Part shown: positions 10,906-21,173 of the stretch, piece by piece | Position numbering within the stretch: the first letter of the stretch is position 1 | Layout: each line of letters begins with the position of its first letter | Assembly: GCF_023856365.1 (NCBI RefSeq) | Contig: NC_064537.1 | Coordinates: 5,811,829-5,875,828 of the forward strand | Source of the DNA: Brienomyrus brachyistius | Taxonomy: Eukaryota > Chordata > Actinopteri > Osteoglossiformes > Mormyridae | Direction of reading: 5' to 3' | DNA length: 64,000 nt | Position numbers and translations under genes: made by a program | Notes under the pieces: generated by a model | The model's input: only the letters and a program-made list of their open reading frames with translations | Databases searched by the model: none | What the model was told of the DNA's origin: nothing

Positions 10906-11099
10906 CAGAGCTCCTTATGGAGGGTCATACAGACTTCTGTGTTCAGGGTGACTCAGAACAGCAGACTGTAAAGCTTATGGCTCTGCAGTGTGTTACTCTA
11001 CTCAGGATTCAGTGAGAGACGTCTGACTATAATCCTCTGTCTGAGACCTTCATAACACAGGAATCATTAGGGAATTCATTCTAATTCTGGCCCTTAGAT

Positions 11100-11320
11100 T
11101 CAGAAGTTTATTTAAGTTTAACTTATCTAGCAAACACTTTATTCCAAAGTGGCATTCGAGTGAAGAAAGCTTGTGGTCAGAGAGCAGGTCAGCCAGCATC
11201 CCTGGAACAATCAGAGTTAAGGGCCGTGCTCAAGGGCCCAACAGTGATATAAATACTCAGAGAAGCTGAACCCATGACCTTCCAGACATGCGCGCAGAGC
11301 CCTACCCTGCTGGGCTGTAC
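11100..11320 (-). mobile_element. third repeat family (SINE-like), B1 block
   Basis: The segment from TTATCTAGCAAACACTTTAT through AAGGGCCCAACAGTGATATA to CATGACCTTCCAGACATG is a common fish SINE-type sequence read in reverse. Copies occupy the same place in the B1 blocks at 28010-28225 and 63175-63390, so it was inserted before those duplications. Confidence 0.55.
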
Positions 11321-11862
11321 ACTCTGTGTTAATGTCATTATGGCTACAGGCATATTTTCTGAGTAAAAGCTACACTATCACACATCATTAGCTTAGACAT
11401 TAATGTTATTGTTAAACAAGAACCAGGAGTCTCTCTTATTACAATGTTGATTCTCCAGCCTCATGAGTGTGTGTCCCATCCCTGACTGTCAGGTTCCTTT
11501 ATTGGAATTGTAGGCAGTTGCCATGTTACTATTAACTTATTACAAGTAATAACTATTAGTCAGAATTGAAGTGCCAGTTCTGAAAGGTCACTGAGATAAT
11601 GGCAACTGGGGTTTATAAGTAGGCAAACTAAGTCAAACATACTGTACCTACTACACCTTCTGCAAAGTTAAAAAGAGCTATTTTATACATTATCATGTAC
11701 CAAAGGTAATCTGACATGATTAGACCATCAGCAGATCTATAAGCCATTAATGCTCATTCTTCAGCTTGTGTGCATCTCAAACAGCACAGTTATCCATATA
11801 CAGCAGTACAGCCATCTGTCTTTCTGCTTCACTTGATTTCACTCAACAATCCCTAGAGATTC
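11321..11862. other. B1-block 5' flank, no gene
   Basis: Non-coding flank shared with the B1-type blocks at about 28230-28710 and 63390-63930. It holds no other recognisable element. Confidence 0.5.
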
Positions 11863-11891
11863 ATTTGCTTCTGCTGGACTTTGTATAAAAG
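11863..11891 (+). promoter_or_regulatory. V2 promoter: octamer-like and TATA
   Basis: ATTTGCTT at 11863-11870 is a 7/8 match to the inverted octamer ATTTGCAT. A canonical TATAAAAG lies at 11884-11891, about 62 bp before the ATG. Confidence 0.7.
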
Positions 11892-11952
11892 CCAGAGTGA
11901 CACCTTCAAACACACAGACATCAGTCACATTCAAGGACGCCTCTGTAACACA

Positions 11953-12406
11953 ATGGTTGCTAGAACCACTTTATTCTTTTTGCTGGGTGTTTTCACATGT
12001 AAGTCTATCCGCTGTAGTCAATTAAACATGAATTTTAAGTACAGTTCTTGATAATGATTTGTTCTGTATTTCTTGACTACATAAACACTCTTTTTTCCTT
12101 CAGGTGTTTATTGTAATGTTGAACTCACCCAGTCAGAGTCCATCACTGTGAAACCTGGAGGATCTCCAAGCATCTCCTGTAAAGTCTCTTACTCAGTAAC
12201 TAGCTATAGCACACACTGGATCCGACATCCTGTGGGGAAAGCACTGGAGTGGATTGGAGTAATATGGAGTGGTGGGAGCACTGCTTACAAAGAGTCACTT
12301 AAGAATAAATTCACCATCTCCAGAGACACCTCCAGCAACACAGTGTCCTTACAAGGGAGGAGCCTGCAGACTGAAGACACAGCTGTGTACTACTGTGCAC
12401 GAGAGT
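11953..12406 (+). CDS. IGHV segment V2 (group B1)
   Basis: Leader exon 11953-11998 (M-V-A-R-T-T-L-F-F-L-L-G-V-F-T), donor GTAAGT, intron of 105 bp ending CTTCAG. V exon 12104-12406 starts Y-C-N-V-E-L-T-Q-S. Cysteines I-S-C-K-V and Y-Y-C-A-R and the FR2 W-I-R-H-P-V-G-K-A-L-E-W are present. FR3 is of the [16 protein letters not shown] type, resembling clan II heavy-chain V genes. FR2 has His where its relatives have Gln (R-Q-P), and an extra Cys near the N-terminus (Y-C-N-V) is shared by the whole B group. No stop before the heptamer. Closest relative is V9, inside a duplicated block of about 1.7 kb. Confidence 0.92.
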
Positions 12407-12445
12407 CACAGTGAGAGAATGTAATGGGAGAGTGATACAAAAACT
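12407..12445 (+). other. V2 RSS (23-bp spacer)
   Basis: CACAGTG at 12407-12413, 23-bp spacer, ACAAAAACT at 12437-12445 (8/9 to consensus). Confidence 0.92.
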
Positions 12446-12552
12446 CACTGACACCTAATGTGATGCAGGTCTTTTTTGACATGTTTCTGTAGTTTATAAT
12501 ACTTTACCTTACAATGTTTGCGCAACATCTGATACTAATACTTTTAACACAT

Positions 12553-13380
12553 GAATTCTGATTATTTTATATGATGGATATAAAAAGTGTGCAAACACAA
12601 GACATTGTTGAAGCACCGTTTGATATGCTTACAGCATTCGGTCTTTCTGGGTAGGAGTCGGCCAGCGAGCCACATCTTGACTTGGCACTGTTAGCCCACT
12701 CTTCCTTGCAAACGAGCTCACTATCTGTCAGACCACGAGGGCATCTCTTGTGCACAGCTCTCTTCAGGTCACCCCACAGCAGATTTTTAATTGGGTTTAG
12801 CTCTGGGCTCTGGCTGGGCCATTCCAAAGCTTTACTCTTCTTCTGGTGAAGCCTTCCTTTGGTTGACTTAGATGTATGCTTGGTGTCCTACTGTAGTCAA
12901 GCTGAAAGGTGAAATTCCTCTTTATCTTTGGCTTTCTAACAAACACCTGAAGGTTTTGAGCCAAAATTGACCAGTATTTTGAACTGGTCATAATTCCCTC
13001 CCCCTTGACTAAAGCCCCAGTTCCAGCTGAAGAAAAACAAACCCAAAGCATGGGTTTGGGCCATTCTGCAGTGCATTCATCAATTCCAGTATAAATCAGG
13101 AAATGGAACTGGATTTGGGATCTGAGAATGAAAAAGAAACTGGGTAACAGAACTGGAAATGAATTTGAACTTTAGGGAGGTTAAAATTCCAACTCCAGTT
13201 CTATTCCCTGATTTGGATTGGAATTGATGAATGCATTCCGGAATGGCCCCCACCCTACCTGCCACCACCATGCTTCACTGTGGGTTTGGTCTTATTTTGG
13301 TGATGCTCAGTGTTGTTTTTGCACCAAACCTACCTTTGCGAATTGTGGCCAAAAAATCCAACATTGGTTTAATCAGGATG
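12553..13380 (-). mobile_element. Tc1/mariner-like transposon remnant
   Basis: Minus-strand peptides W-P-S-Q-S-P-E-L-N-P-I-K-N near 12820 and W-G-D-L-K-R-A-V are the C-terminal end of a Tc1 transposase. The stretch 13255-13380 (CCACCACCATGCTTCACTGT ...) is the middle of the same gene. Multiple frame changes and an internal insertion (13060-13249) show it is dead. No terminal inverted repeats were located. Confidence 0.8.
13060..13249. mobile_element. MITE-like hairpin element nested in Tc1
   Basis: Two arms of about 60 bp are inverted and imperfectly complementary: GCATTCATCAATTCC at 13072-13086 against GGAATTGATGAATGC at 13220-13234, with flanking GGGCCATTC and GAATGGCCC. It splits the Tc1 transposase sequence, giving a non-autonomous inverted-repeat element of about 190 bp. 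Confidence 0.65.
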
Positions 13381-13576
13381 GGGTGCCAACCCCCCACAGG
13401 GACCACACTTATGGGGAATTTGGTCACTCCTATTAACCCCAGCATGTCGGACTACAGGGGGAAACCAGAGCACCCCCATGACGACAGGAGGATAACATGC
13501 AAACTACAGGCACTTGGAACCACAGCAGAGACTCAAACCCTGGTCTCAGTGCTAACCAAAGCCCCACCATCCCATG
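13378..13576 (-). mobile_element. degenerate SINE fragment
   Basis: Minus-strand SINE body (GGGGTGCCAACCCCCCACAG ... GGGGAAACCAGAGCACCCC ... AGTGCTAACCAAAGCCCCAC) directly abutting the Tc1 remnant. Confidence 0.6.
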
Positions 13577-13778
13577 GAAAACCCGAATCATTTTTCCTAA
13601 ATGAAATTTCAATATTCATATACGTTCTACAGGAATTATATACTATTGATAAAGCCGTAAAAATGACTTCAAGCATGATTTATTTCTGATAGCAAAATTA
13701 AAAGTCCATAAAAGACACCCCTTAGTTTTTGTGACAAATTCTTCATTGCCCAGTGTTATCTAACTAAAAATCCATGAC

Positions 13779-13809
13779 TGCAGTTCCAGCAGGAACCACA
13801 AGATGTCCT
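13779..13809 (+). promoter_or_regulatory. CTCF-like motif
   Basis: TGCAGTTCC at 13779-13787, then CCACAAGATGTCCT at 13796-13809. This pairing of an upstream TGCAGT.CC with a CCAC.AG.TG core resembles the extended CTCF site. The same composite recurs at 17823, 33286 and 59455. Confidence 0.35.
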
Positions 13810-14368
13810 CAGTGTGACAGTAAATGCTACACTATAGCAACTGTGTTAATTTTTTCTAGTGAATCATTGCCTAAATTGTCCCTAAAATATGTATATTGTG
13901 TAAAACATTTGTTGTAATGTAATTAAAAATATGAATAGCTTCATACTTATATTCCATTCTATTCTGTTAAAAACAGTAACTGATTTGGTAAAAGAATACT
14001 GTATAAGAAAATAACATTTCAACTATACACAACACACAATAACATAAATTAATTTAATAAAATCTCTTCCCTATTTCTGAATTTCAAAATGGATTTAATA
14101 TTAGACGCTGGGCAATGTAGATTACACAAAAGGTGTTATTATTATTTATGGACTGAATCGCACATGAACTATTTGTTTATTTATGTTTTACATATTAAAT
14201 GAATCTGATTATCATGTGACCACACCCACTACATGCCTGGCAGAGGAGGATCCTGTACAAACCTGCCACAGCTTTTAAAGGAGCCAGTGTCCGTGTGTGA
14301 CAGAGAGCAGCAGTCACTGGGACTCAGTGTGTACTTTACCTCAGTGCTCCTCCCTCTGTCCTGCAGCC
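13810..14368. other. 5' flank of V3, A2-type
   Basis: AT-rich flank. From about 14030 it is homologous to the V11 flank at 33520-34226, apart from the SINE present only there. A TTTTAAAG TATA-like box lies at about 14273. Confidence 0.55.
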
Positions 14369-14776
14369 ATGAAGCTCCTACCAGCCCTGCTCACCCTCAC
14401 AGCACTGGCTCTCTCAGGTCCCTGTCTCTCTCCTCTCTGTCTCTCTTTCTCTCTGCATCTTTCTTTGTGCTCATCTAAAAGTCTGAGATTGTACTGACTG
14501 AGTCTGAACCAGTGGTGAAGAGACCAGGAGAATCACACAGACTGACATGTACAGCCTCTGGGTTCACATTCAGTAGCTACTGGATGAGCTGGATCAGACA
14601 GGCTCCTGGGAAGGGACTGGAGTGGGTCGCTTATGCATAAAGCAGTAGCACTTACTACTCCCAGATTTTTCAGGGCAGATTCACCATCTCCAGAGACGAC
14701 GGCAGGAACCAGCTGTATTTACAGATGAACAGCCTGAAAACTGAAGACACTGAAGTGTATTACTGTGCTCGATACT
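14369..14776 (+). pseudogene. IGHV pseudogene V3 (group A2)
   Basis: The leader exon 14369-14417 ([16 protein letters not shown]) and its donor are intact and identical to other A2 leaders. About 31 bp spanning the branch region, acceptor and first V codons are deleted at about 14485; the break falls at a CTG shared by both sides. The V region then has a TAA stop at 14638-14640 in CDR2, where V5 and V8 read TAT, and an altered Q-I-F-Q-G in place of Q-S-V-Q-G. The rest, W-I-R-Q-A-P-G-K to Y-Y-C-A-R, is still recognisable. Splicing and translation would both fail. Confidence 0.92.
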
Positions 14777-14815
14777 CACAGTGAGAGAAGTCAAGCCTGC
14801 ACTCTGACAATAACA
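14777..14815 (+). other. V3 RSS, weak nonamer
   Basis: CACAGTG at 14777-14783, 23-bp spacer, ACAATAACA at 14807-14815 (7/9). The spacer differs from every other A-group RSS in both length and sequence. Confidence 0.65.
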
Positions 14816-14944
14816 CTCCCTTTGTGTTTATACTACATTTTAATACCACAAGTGCCATTAGGGAATTCAGTCTATAATTATCTAACCCATGCAGTTATAA
14901 GCAGAGAAAAATCCCATACAGTTAGCAGTTACTGTGTCCAGGAA

Positions 14945-16130
14945 AATATAACATTGCTTTCATAAAGTAATGACTCATGTACATTTTAAGGCAGGAATGA
15001 TCAGGAATATACAATTTAATGGAACAAAAAAAAACCTTAAATCCCCTTCACTGCTCTGAGGCAGGAGATGCATGTATATAGAAGGAGAAGAATAAGGAGG
15101 AAAAGAGGATAATAATAGTAAGAATGTCTATGCAAATACTCATATTCATCTCCATCAATGGCTGCTGGCCATTAATTTTATCAACACATATACTGAAGAG
15201 GAGTAGAGGACAATGTTCCCAGTACTATTAAAATTATAATTATTGGGTATGATAATTGATTTCCAGTATCTCCAGACTAATTTCTTTTTACCTTATTTAT
15301 CCACAATATCTCCTCTTTTAAAAAGGCATGCTCCACTCACTCACTCCACCTTGCAGTGCATTCTTTGGCTGTAGGTTATCTGTTCTTAAAATATTACCAC
15401 ATGACTGGCTAGAATTCCTCTAGCTTCTGTGATGTGATTAGCAGAAGTGTGCTATCAATCGGCATTCCTTATTGACAGTCTGTAGAAGGTTAGATTTTTT
15501 TTTTCGTTTAAATTTTATACGAAAATCAGTTGCTATATGGGTGGTTTGGTGGTTAGTGCTGCTGTCTCACAGCAAGGCGGTCCTGAGTACAGTCCCGATC
15601 ATTTCTGTGTGCAGTTTGCACGCTCTCCCTGTTTTTGTTGGGGGCTCCAGTTTCTTCCCGCAGGGCAGGTTGATTGGTGAGTCTACATTGGCCCTGTAGT
15701 TCTGAGTGAGTCTGCCCTGCGGTGTGTTGGTGACTGCCCAGGGTTGGTTCCTGGATAGGTAAGTGGGTAGGAGGCCATTATTGTACTGAAGCTTGGGGGG
15801 CCTGTAGAGGTCTTAATCCAGCCATGAAGCTGCCCATATGATAGATCCTAACATGCTTTAGACAGGATTACTGGGGGGAATTTAATGATATCAGCTATCA
15901 ACTGCATGTCTTTGGACACCAGAGAACCCAATGGAAACCTTCATAACAAATGAGAACATGCAGACTCCACACAGAAAGAGCAGAGGTGGGATTCTAATGT
16001 CTAGCATAGGAGATTTGTGGCACAAGTGCAACCCACTGAGCCAAAGAGATAATTTTTGTTAATTCCTGTTATGAAGATTTCTTACATCTCGTACTTTATA
16101 CATACATCTCGTATAAAACAGACATTGAGA
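14945..16130. repeat. duplicated block, copy of 6270-8120
   Basis: Collinear with the 5' flank of V1. It lacks the SINE at 6568-6924, and a deletion joins 15757 to sequence equivalent to about 7750. It contains no gene. The block ends in V4, so V1 and V4 arose by duplication of this unit. Confidence 0.8.
15538..15757 (+). mobile_element. second-family SINE, 3' deleted
   Basis: Paralogue of the SINE at 7262-7548. The sequence stops at GGTTCCTGGATAGG and jumps to TAAGTGGGTAGG, losing the SINE 3' end and about 270 bp seen in the V1 block. Confidence 0.7.
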
Positions 16131-16195
16131 TCCTGCGCTGCCCTGACTCTGCCACCTACCTTCAGTATATCTGCCCACCCAGTGAGGAGGAGTTC

Positions 16196-16228
16196 ATGCA
16201 AATCCTGACATCTTCATCATATATTTAT
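16196..16228 (+). promoter_or_regulatory. V4 promoter: octamer and TATA-like box
   Basis: Perfect ATGCAAAT at 16196-16203 and ATATTTAT at 16221-16228, as in V1. Confidence 0.8.
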
Positions 16229-16269
16229 CTCTCTGTACTGAGAAGTGACTGGATCTGAATCTGTCAGTC

Positions 16270-16708
16270 ATGGCATCTTTAACAAGGTTCCCTGTAGTTC
16301 TGATGGTTATATACTTAACAGGTAAGTATTCAGCTACAGGTTTATATTTCAGTTTTAAATGCCTGTAATTCTAATTTCTTGCTTTCTTTGTTTCTCTAGG
16401 TGTTGATACACAGACTCTGACTGAGTCTGAACCAGCAGTTAAAAAGCCTGGAGAATCACACAGACTGACATGTACAGCCTCTGGGTTCACATTCAGTAGC
16501 TATTATATGGGCTGGTTCAGACAGGCTCCTGGGAAGGGACTGGAGTGGGTTTCATCTATCAGCAGCCCCAGTGGTAGTAGCACTTACTACTCCCAGTCTG
16601 TTCAGGGCAGATTCACCATCTCCAGAGATAACGGCAGGAACCAGGTGTATTTACAGATGAACAGCCTGAAAGCTGAAGACACGGCTGTGTACTACTGTGC
16701 CAGACACT
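16270..16708 (+). CDS. IGHV segment V4 (group A1)
   Basis: Leader exon 16270-16321 ([12 protein letters not shown]), donor GTAAGT, intron to CTCTAG at 16399, V exon 16400-16708. FR1 is V-D-T-Q-T-L-T-E-S and CDR1 is [10 protein letters not shown]2 reads G-W-F-R-Q-A-P-G-K, with Phe where the other A genes have Val or Ile. CDR2 is the longest of the group (I-S-S-P-S-G-S-S-T). FR3 ends Y-Y-C-A-R-H. No stop before the heptamer. Its 5' flank pairs with V1 but its 3' flank pairs with V10 of group A2, so the gene may be a hybrid. Confidence 0.92.
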
Positions 16709-16746
16709 CACAGTGATGGGGGCTGTGGGGAAGCCGTACAAATACT
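16709..16746 (+). other. V4 RSS (22-bp spacer)
   Basis: CACAGTG at 16709-16715, 22-bp spacer, ACAAATACT at 16738-16746. Confidence 0.88.
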
Positions 16747-17484
16747 ACTTCCTCATAGAGAGTAAGGATGTTACATTATTATTTATCCTGGAGTTGAGTG
16801 AATCTGTTCATTTTTCGACATTCAGTTGAAGTTGTAAAAAACCAACTTATTAGACATTTATAAATTCAAAAATTACAATATGTAAAATTCTTAAAACAGT
16901 GACTTTCTCCTATTGCTACATTTACGAGCAGCAATACTTTAAAACTGTAACCTCTGCAGCCAAGTGACCAGAGATGGTTATACTTTACCCGCTGTGGGGT
17001 GATGAGGATGGGCGCTGTGACTCTGTCCCAAACCATCACTTCTAATTTCAGGGTCTGTATAATGACTGTCTGAGCTTTGCTCCAGGCTCAGCCATGTTTG
17101 CTGTTGTTCTGGACAGGATGTACAGCCGCTGTGAACCTCCCTGTAATCTGTCAGCTAGATTTTCAGTTCCTGTTGTAATTCTGAGCTGTGTCTCATAGCC
17201 CCTAGTCCACTGGAGACCCCTTTCCTGGTCTGGTTCCACACTTTTCCTTGTATCCTGTGACCATCAGCCCTCCTCACTTGAGTCCTGCCTCACAGAACTT
17301 GTTCCCCAGCCGTTTGACCCCTCAGAAGCCCAAAGCCTGGTTGGCTGCCTGTTTCCCACAGTGTGGCTTTTGCCAAAGGACTAAGGGACTGTCACTGTGC
17401 TCGACAGTGACAGTGACAGGAGAGACTGCAGGGCTTTACAGAACCTTCAGCTCTGAGGGTCCCTCAGGATGTCGGAGGCAGTGT

Positions 17485-17680
17485 GTGGCTCAGTGGGTTA
17501 TGATTGTACTCATGATCATATGGTCACTGGTTTAATCATGTGATCAGCAGAGTGATGTCACTGAGGGCCCCTGAGCAAGAGCCTTAACCCTCCGGTGTCC
17601 AGTAATTGTCTGATCCTGCTTTATGGAAAACGTCTTTTGCTTTGGATAAAAGCAGTTGCTAAACAAACCAAGTATAAGTA
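17485..17680 (+). mobile_element. tRNA-type SINE (GGCTCAGTGGGTTA family)
   Basis: Begins GTGGCTCAGTGGGTTATGAT and ends CTTTGGATAAAAGCAGTTGC, the usual 3' end of a widespread fish SINE. The paralogous copy lies at 32936-33128, so it predates that duplication. Confidence 0.65.
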
Positions 17681-17822
17681 CATCTGTGTCAAAACTTTAT
17701 TAAAAATACATTCCATTGAGGGTATTTTTTGAAGAACGCAGTATATTGACATATTCAAGTAAAGAAACTAAAAAAGATGAATTGCCAAGCTGAATAGTGT
17801 TATCAAAATAAAATGCAATCAA

Positions 17823-17853
17823 TGCAATTCCAGCCAGAACCACAAGATGTCCT
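17823..17853 (+). promoter_or_regulatory. CTCF-like motif
   Basis: TGCAATTCC at 17823-17831 and CCACAAGATGTCCT at 17840-17853, between V4 and V5. Same composite as at 13779. Confidence 0.3.
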
Positions 17854-18055
17854 CAGTGTGACAGTAAATACAGGCAGCAGAGGGACACAAATATCAGACT
17901 GAGACCCATTTTAGATAGACTGTAGCAGCTGTACTGCTTTATAAACTGCTGTTGTGAATCATGCCAAAATGTTGTAATATGTTTCTTATAATTATCATGA
18001 ATTCTCTACAAAAACCCTTCAAAGAACAAACCTTCAATCAAACCAATAAATTCCA

Positions 18056-18398
18056 TCCATTTTCTATAACCGCTTAATCCCAACTGGGGTCATGGGGGGG
18101 ACTGGAGCCTATCCTGGGAACAATGGGCGCAGGCGGGATCCAACCCTGGGCAGGTGCCAACATAACGCAGACCACACACACTCAACCAATTACGGGACCA
18201 ACTCAGTGTTGGCAATCAACCTACCAAGCATAATTTTGGACTGTGGGAGGAAACAAGAGTCCCCAGTGGAAACCAATGTGAACACAGGGACACATGCAGA
18301 CCCCACACAGGAAGGTCCTACATGCCTGACCCAAGGATCGAACCCAGGACCTTCTTGCTGTGAGGAAGCAGAGCCAACCACTGTGCCAACATGGCACC
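18056..18398 (-). mobile_element. SINE, second family
   Basis: Minus-strand copy from CCATCCATTTTCTATAACCG to GTGCCAACATGGCACCCC. Paralogue at 59682-60050 in a duplicated block that covers about 17880-18480. Confidence 0.75.
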
Positions 18399-18528
18399 CC
18401 TGCACAGAGATAATGTTTGTATAATAAGTCTTGATATAGCAAATGAATCTCTTCATCATGTGACCATTTTCCCCCCACGACCCGCCCCACACCCATCAGA
18501 GGAGGATCCTGTACAAACCTGCCACAGC

Positions 18529-18536
18529 TTTTAAAG
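18529..18536 (+). promoter_or_regulatory. V5 TATA-like box
   Basis: TTTTAAAG in the A2-conserved context GCCACAGCTTTTAAAGGAGC, 96 bp before the leader ATG. No 7/8 octamer match was found within about 150 bp upstream. Confidence 0.55.
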
Positions 18537-18624
18537 GAGCCAGTGTCAGTGTGTGACAGAGAGCAGCAGTCACTGGGACTCAGTGTGTACTTTACCTCAG
18601 TGCTCCTCCCTCTGTCCTGCAGCC

Positions 18625-19064
18625 ATGAAGCTCCTACCAGCCCTGCTCACCCTCACAGCACTGGCTCTCTCAGGTCCCTGTCTCTCTCCTCTCTGTCTCT
18701 CTTTCTCTCTGCATCTTTCTTTGTGCTCATCTAAAAGTCTGCTCTACCTCTTTATTTACAGGTGTGAAGGCTGAGATTGTACTGACTGAGTCTGAACCAG
18801 TGGTGAAGAGACCAGGAGAATCACACAAACTGACATGTACAGCCTCTGGCTTCACATTCAGTAGCTATGAAATGAACTGGGTCAGACAGGCTCCTGGGAA
18901 GGGACTGGAGTGGATCGCTTATGCATATAGCAGTAGCACTTACTACTCACAGTCAGTTCAGGGCAGATTCACCATCTCCAGAGACAACGGCAAGAACCAG
19001 CTGTATTTACAGATGAACAGCCTGAAAGCTGAAGACACGGCTGTGTACTACTGTGCCAGAGAGT
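18625..19064 (+). CDS. IGHV segment V5 (group A2)
   Basis: Leader exon 18625-18673 ([16 protein letters not shown]). The ATG at 18553 is also in frame but lies at or before the expected transcription start, so 18625 was chosen. The intron has a CT-rich body and ends TTTACAG at 18761. V exon 18762-19064: [10 protein letters not shown], Cys in L-T-C-T-A-S, CDR1 [24 protein letters not shown]2 [12 protein letters not shown]. Intact. The CDR2 cassette is shared with V8 (A1) and V3. Confidence 0.93.
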
Positions 19065-19102
19065 CACAGTGATGGGGGCTGTGGGGAAGCCGTACAAATA
19101 CT
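19065..19102 (+). other. V5 RSS (22-bp spacer)
   Basis: CACAGTG at 19065-19071, 22-bp spacer, ACAAATACT at 19094-19102. Confidence 0.88.
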
Positions 19103-19330
19103 ACTTCCTCACAGAGAACAAGGTTGTCTTAGTTTCTAATTTAATTAAATTTAGAATCTCTCAAGCTCTCTGCACTAATAAAGGTACAGGCAAATTTTAT
19201 GTGGAATTATCCATTGTGAATATCTTTATTCTTCAAGGTTGTATAATAGAAGTACTGTTACCCCTGGTCATATATGAGAACTTGACATGTGAGACTGATC
19301 AGGCAGATTTGATGATGTTATTATGGACAG

Positions 19331-20729
19331 TGGGGCTGCAACGATTCATCGAGTAAGTTGAATAACTCGATTACAAAAATCCACGATGCAAATTCTTTGC
19401 TTCAATGTTTCGTATAATACGCAAGACTATGTACTGCTTAGTGATCAGCTTATTTCACTCGAAGGATTATTACAGTCGCACAGTGTGCTTACGCTGCATT
19501 ACGTGTAGCAGGTTTGATTTGATGGCGCGATGGAGGAAGACCAGGAAAATAGCGAGTAAAGTAAGAGAAGAAAAATGTCTGGGAAGACCATGTGAAACAA
19601 AAGAAAAGCGAAAATACTGTACATTTGTCCACTGTAAAACCGAATTAGCTTACCACAATAGCACAACGGCAATGATTCAACATCTCAACAGAAAGCACCC
19701 AGTCTATGCATGCAGTCCACAGAGCAGAGCCAGCATACAAAGTAAGCGAGAGCGCTTCACTCACATTCGCCGCTAAAACAGACCTGCGATAGAAACGTAT
19801 TTATGGGCATATGTGTGAATAAAAAAGTATAATGAGATTCAGCCCAAGCAGTCCTTATTTTCCTCACACTTTGTCACAGTGATACCTGCAGCATGCAGGA
19901 GTGAGTTTAAGGGGGAGCATGGGGTGTTGTCAGCTAGATCTGTTTCAAGGCTTTAGTAATATTACTCTGCAGATTGATTAATATGAATAATATTACATAG
20001 TTATAATAATTTAAATATATTATAAATATAACATAAAAATTAACCACCCCCCTCCCCCAACAGCCTTGGGCCGGTGAAACTCTGAGACACTGAATTATCC
20101 AACCGCCACATGCTCCTTTAAAGGCTTACATACACACTCATTCTCTAACACACTTAAACACATACATATTCATTCTCTAACACACTTAAATACACACACA
20201 TTCATTCTCTAACACATTTAAATACACACACTCATTCTCTAACACACTTAAACACACACTCTTACTCACATTGACTTACACACATGAATATGAGCACAGC
20301 ATTCTTATCTTATCCAGGAGATACAATCCTGTCAGAACTTTTTTTTATGCCTCCTATAAATGGACAAGAACACAGAGTAAAGGCCATTTTAAGTTATGCC
20401 TTAGTTTAAGATATATGTATACCTTTTTTCAGTAATTTTATTTTATATAATTTTATTTATTTTTGCATTTAAGAAATTGTTTTCTTTTAAAAAGCAAAAC
20501 AAATATGTATATAAATGCACTAAAAGGGTTTAGTTCTTTTGTCAATTGTTGTATGGAGTTCAATCATTGAAAATATTCCTAAAACGGAAACCCATGAGTT
20601 ATTCATTTTAAGAATAGGTACGATTGGTCTTTAATAAGACAAAAGTATTTCTTGTCCAATTACTCGATTAATCAATGGAATAATCGATAGAATACTCGAT
20701 TTCTAAAATAATTGAGAGCTGCAGCCCTA
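19331..20729 (+). mobile_element. internally deleted hAT element
   Basis: Left end TGGGGCTGCAACGATTCATC and right end GCAGCCCTA form inverted hAT-type termini with ATCGA-rich subterminal sequence. Flanks ATGGACAG (19323-19330) and ATGCACAT (20730-20737) match at 6 of 8 positions, a plausible worn 8-bp target duplication. About 19520-19776 encodes a BED-like finger (C-K-T-E-L-A-Y-H, then H-L-N-R-K-H-P) of a ZBED-type transposase. The catalytic part is missing. Confidence 0.8.
20115..20290. repeat. minisatellite inside the hAT element
   Basis: About five copies of a unit of roughly 34 bp around CATTCTCTAACACACTTAAA with CA-rich linkers. Confidence 0.7.
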
Positions 20730-20805
20730 ATGCACATCTAAACAGTGAAACTGATAAATGCAGTTCCGCTAGAAACCAAAAGATGTCCCTAGTCTCAAAG
20801 AAAAA

Positions 20806-21173
20806 CCAGACAGTTAATCCATCCATCTTCCAAACCCCTTATCCTACTGGGTCGCGGGGGGTCCGGAGCCTATCCCGGAAGCAATGGGCATGAGGCAGGG
20901 AACAACCAAGGATGAGGGGCCAGCCCATCGCAGGGCACACTCACACACCATTCACTCTCACACGCACACGTATGGGCAATTTAGCAACTCCAATTAGCCT
21001 CAGCATGTTTTTTGGACTGTGGGAGGAATCCGGAGTACCCGGAGGAAACCCCACGATGACATGGGGAGAACTCCACACACATGTAACCCAGGCGGAGACT
21101 TGAACCTGGGTCCCAGAGGTGTGAGGCAACAGTGCTAACCACTGCACCACCATGCCGCCCCCAGACAGTTAAT
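20806..21173 (-). mobile_element. SINE with 13-bp TSD
   Basis: Minus-strand SINE 20819-21160 from CCATCCATCTTCC to GCCGCCC, between perfect copies of CCAGACAGTTAAT at 20806-20818 and 21161-21173. Confidence 0.92.

Larger units (their letters stand above)
16747..18050. repeat. duplicated 3' flank, copy of 32198-33540
   Basis: No gene. Near-identical to the V10 3' flank (for example 17041-17480 against 32500-32935), with a partial third copy at about 34925-35085 after V11. It includes a SINE (17485-17680) and a CTCF-like motif (17823-17853). Confidence 0.8.

Noticed and set aside
18553..18624. upstream in-frame ATG in the 5' UTR of A2 genes (24 extra residues)
   Set aside because: It lies close to or before the expected start of transcription from the TTTTAAAG box, and the hydrophobic signal peptide begins at the downstream ATG.
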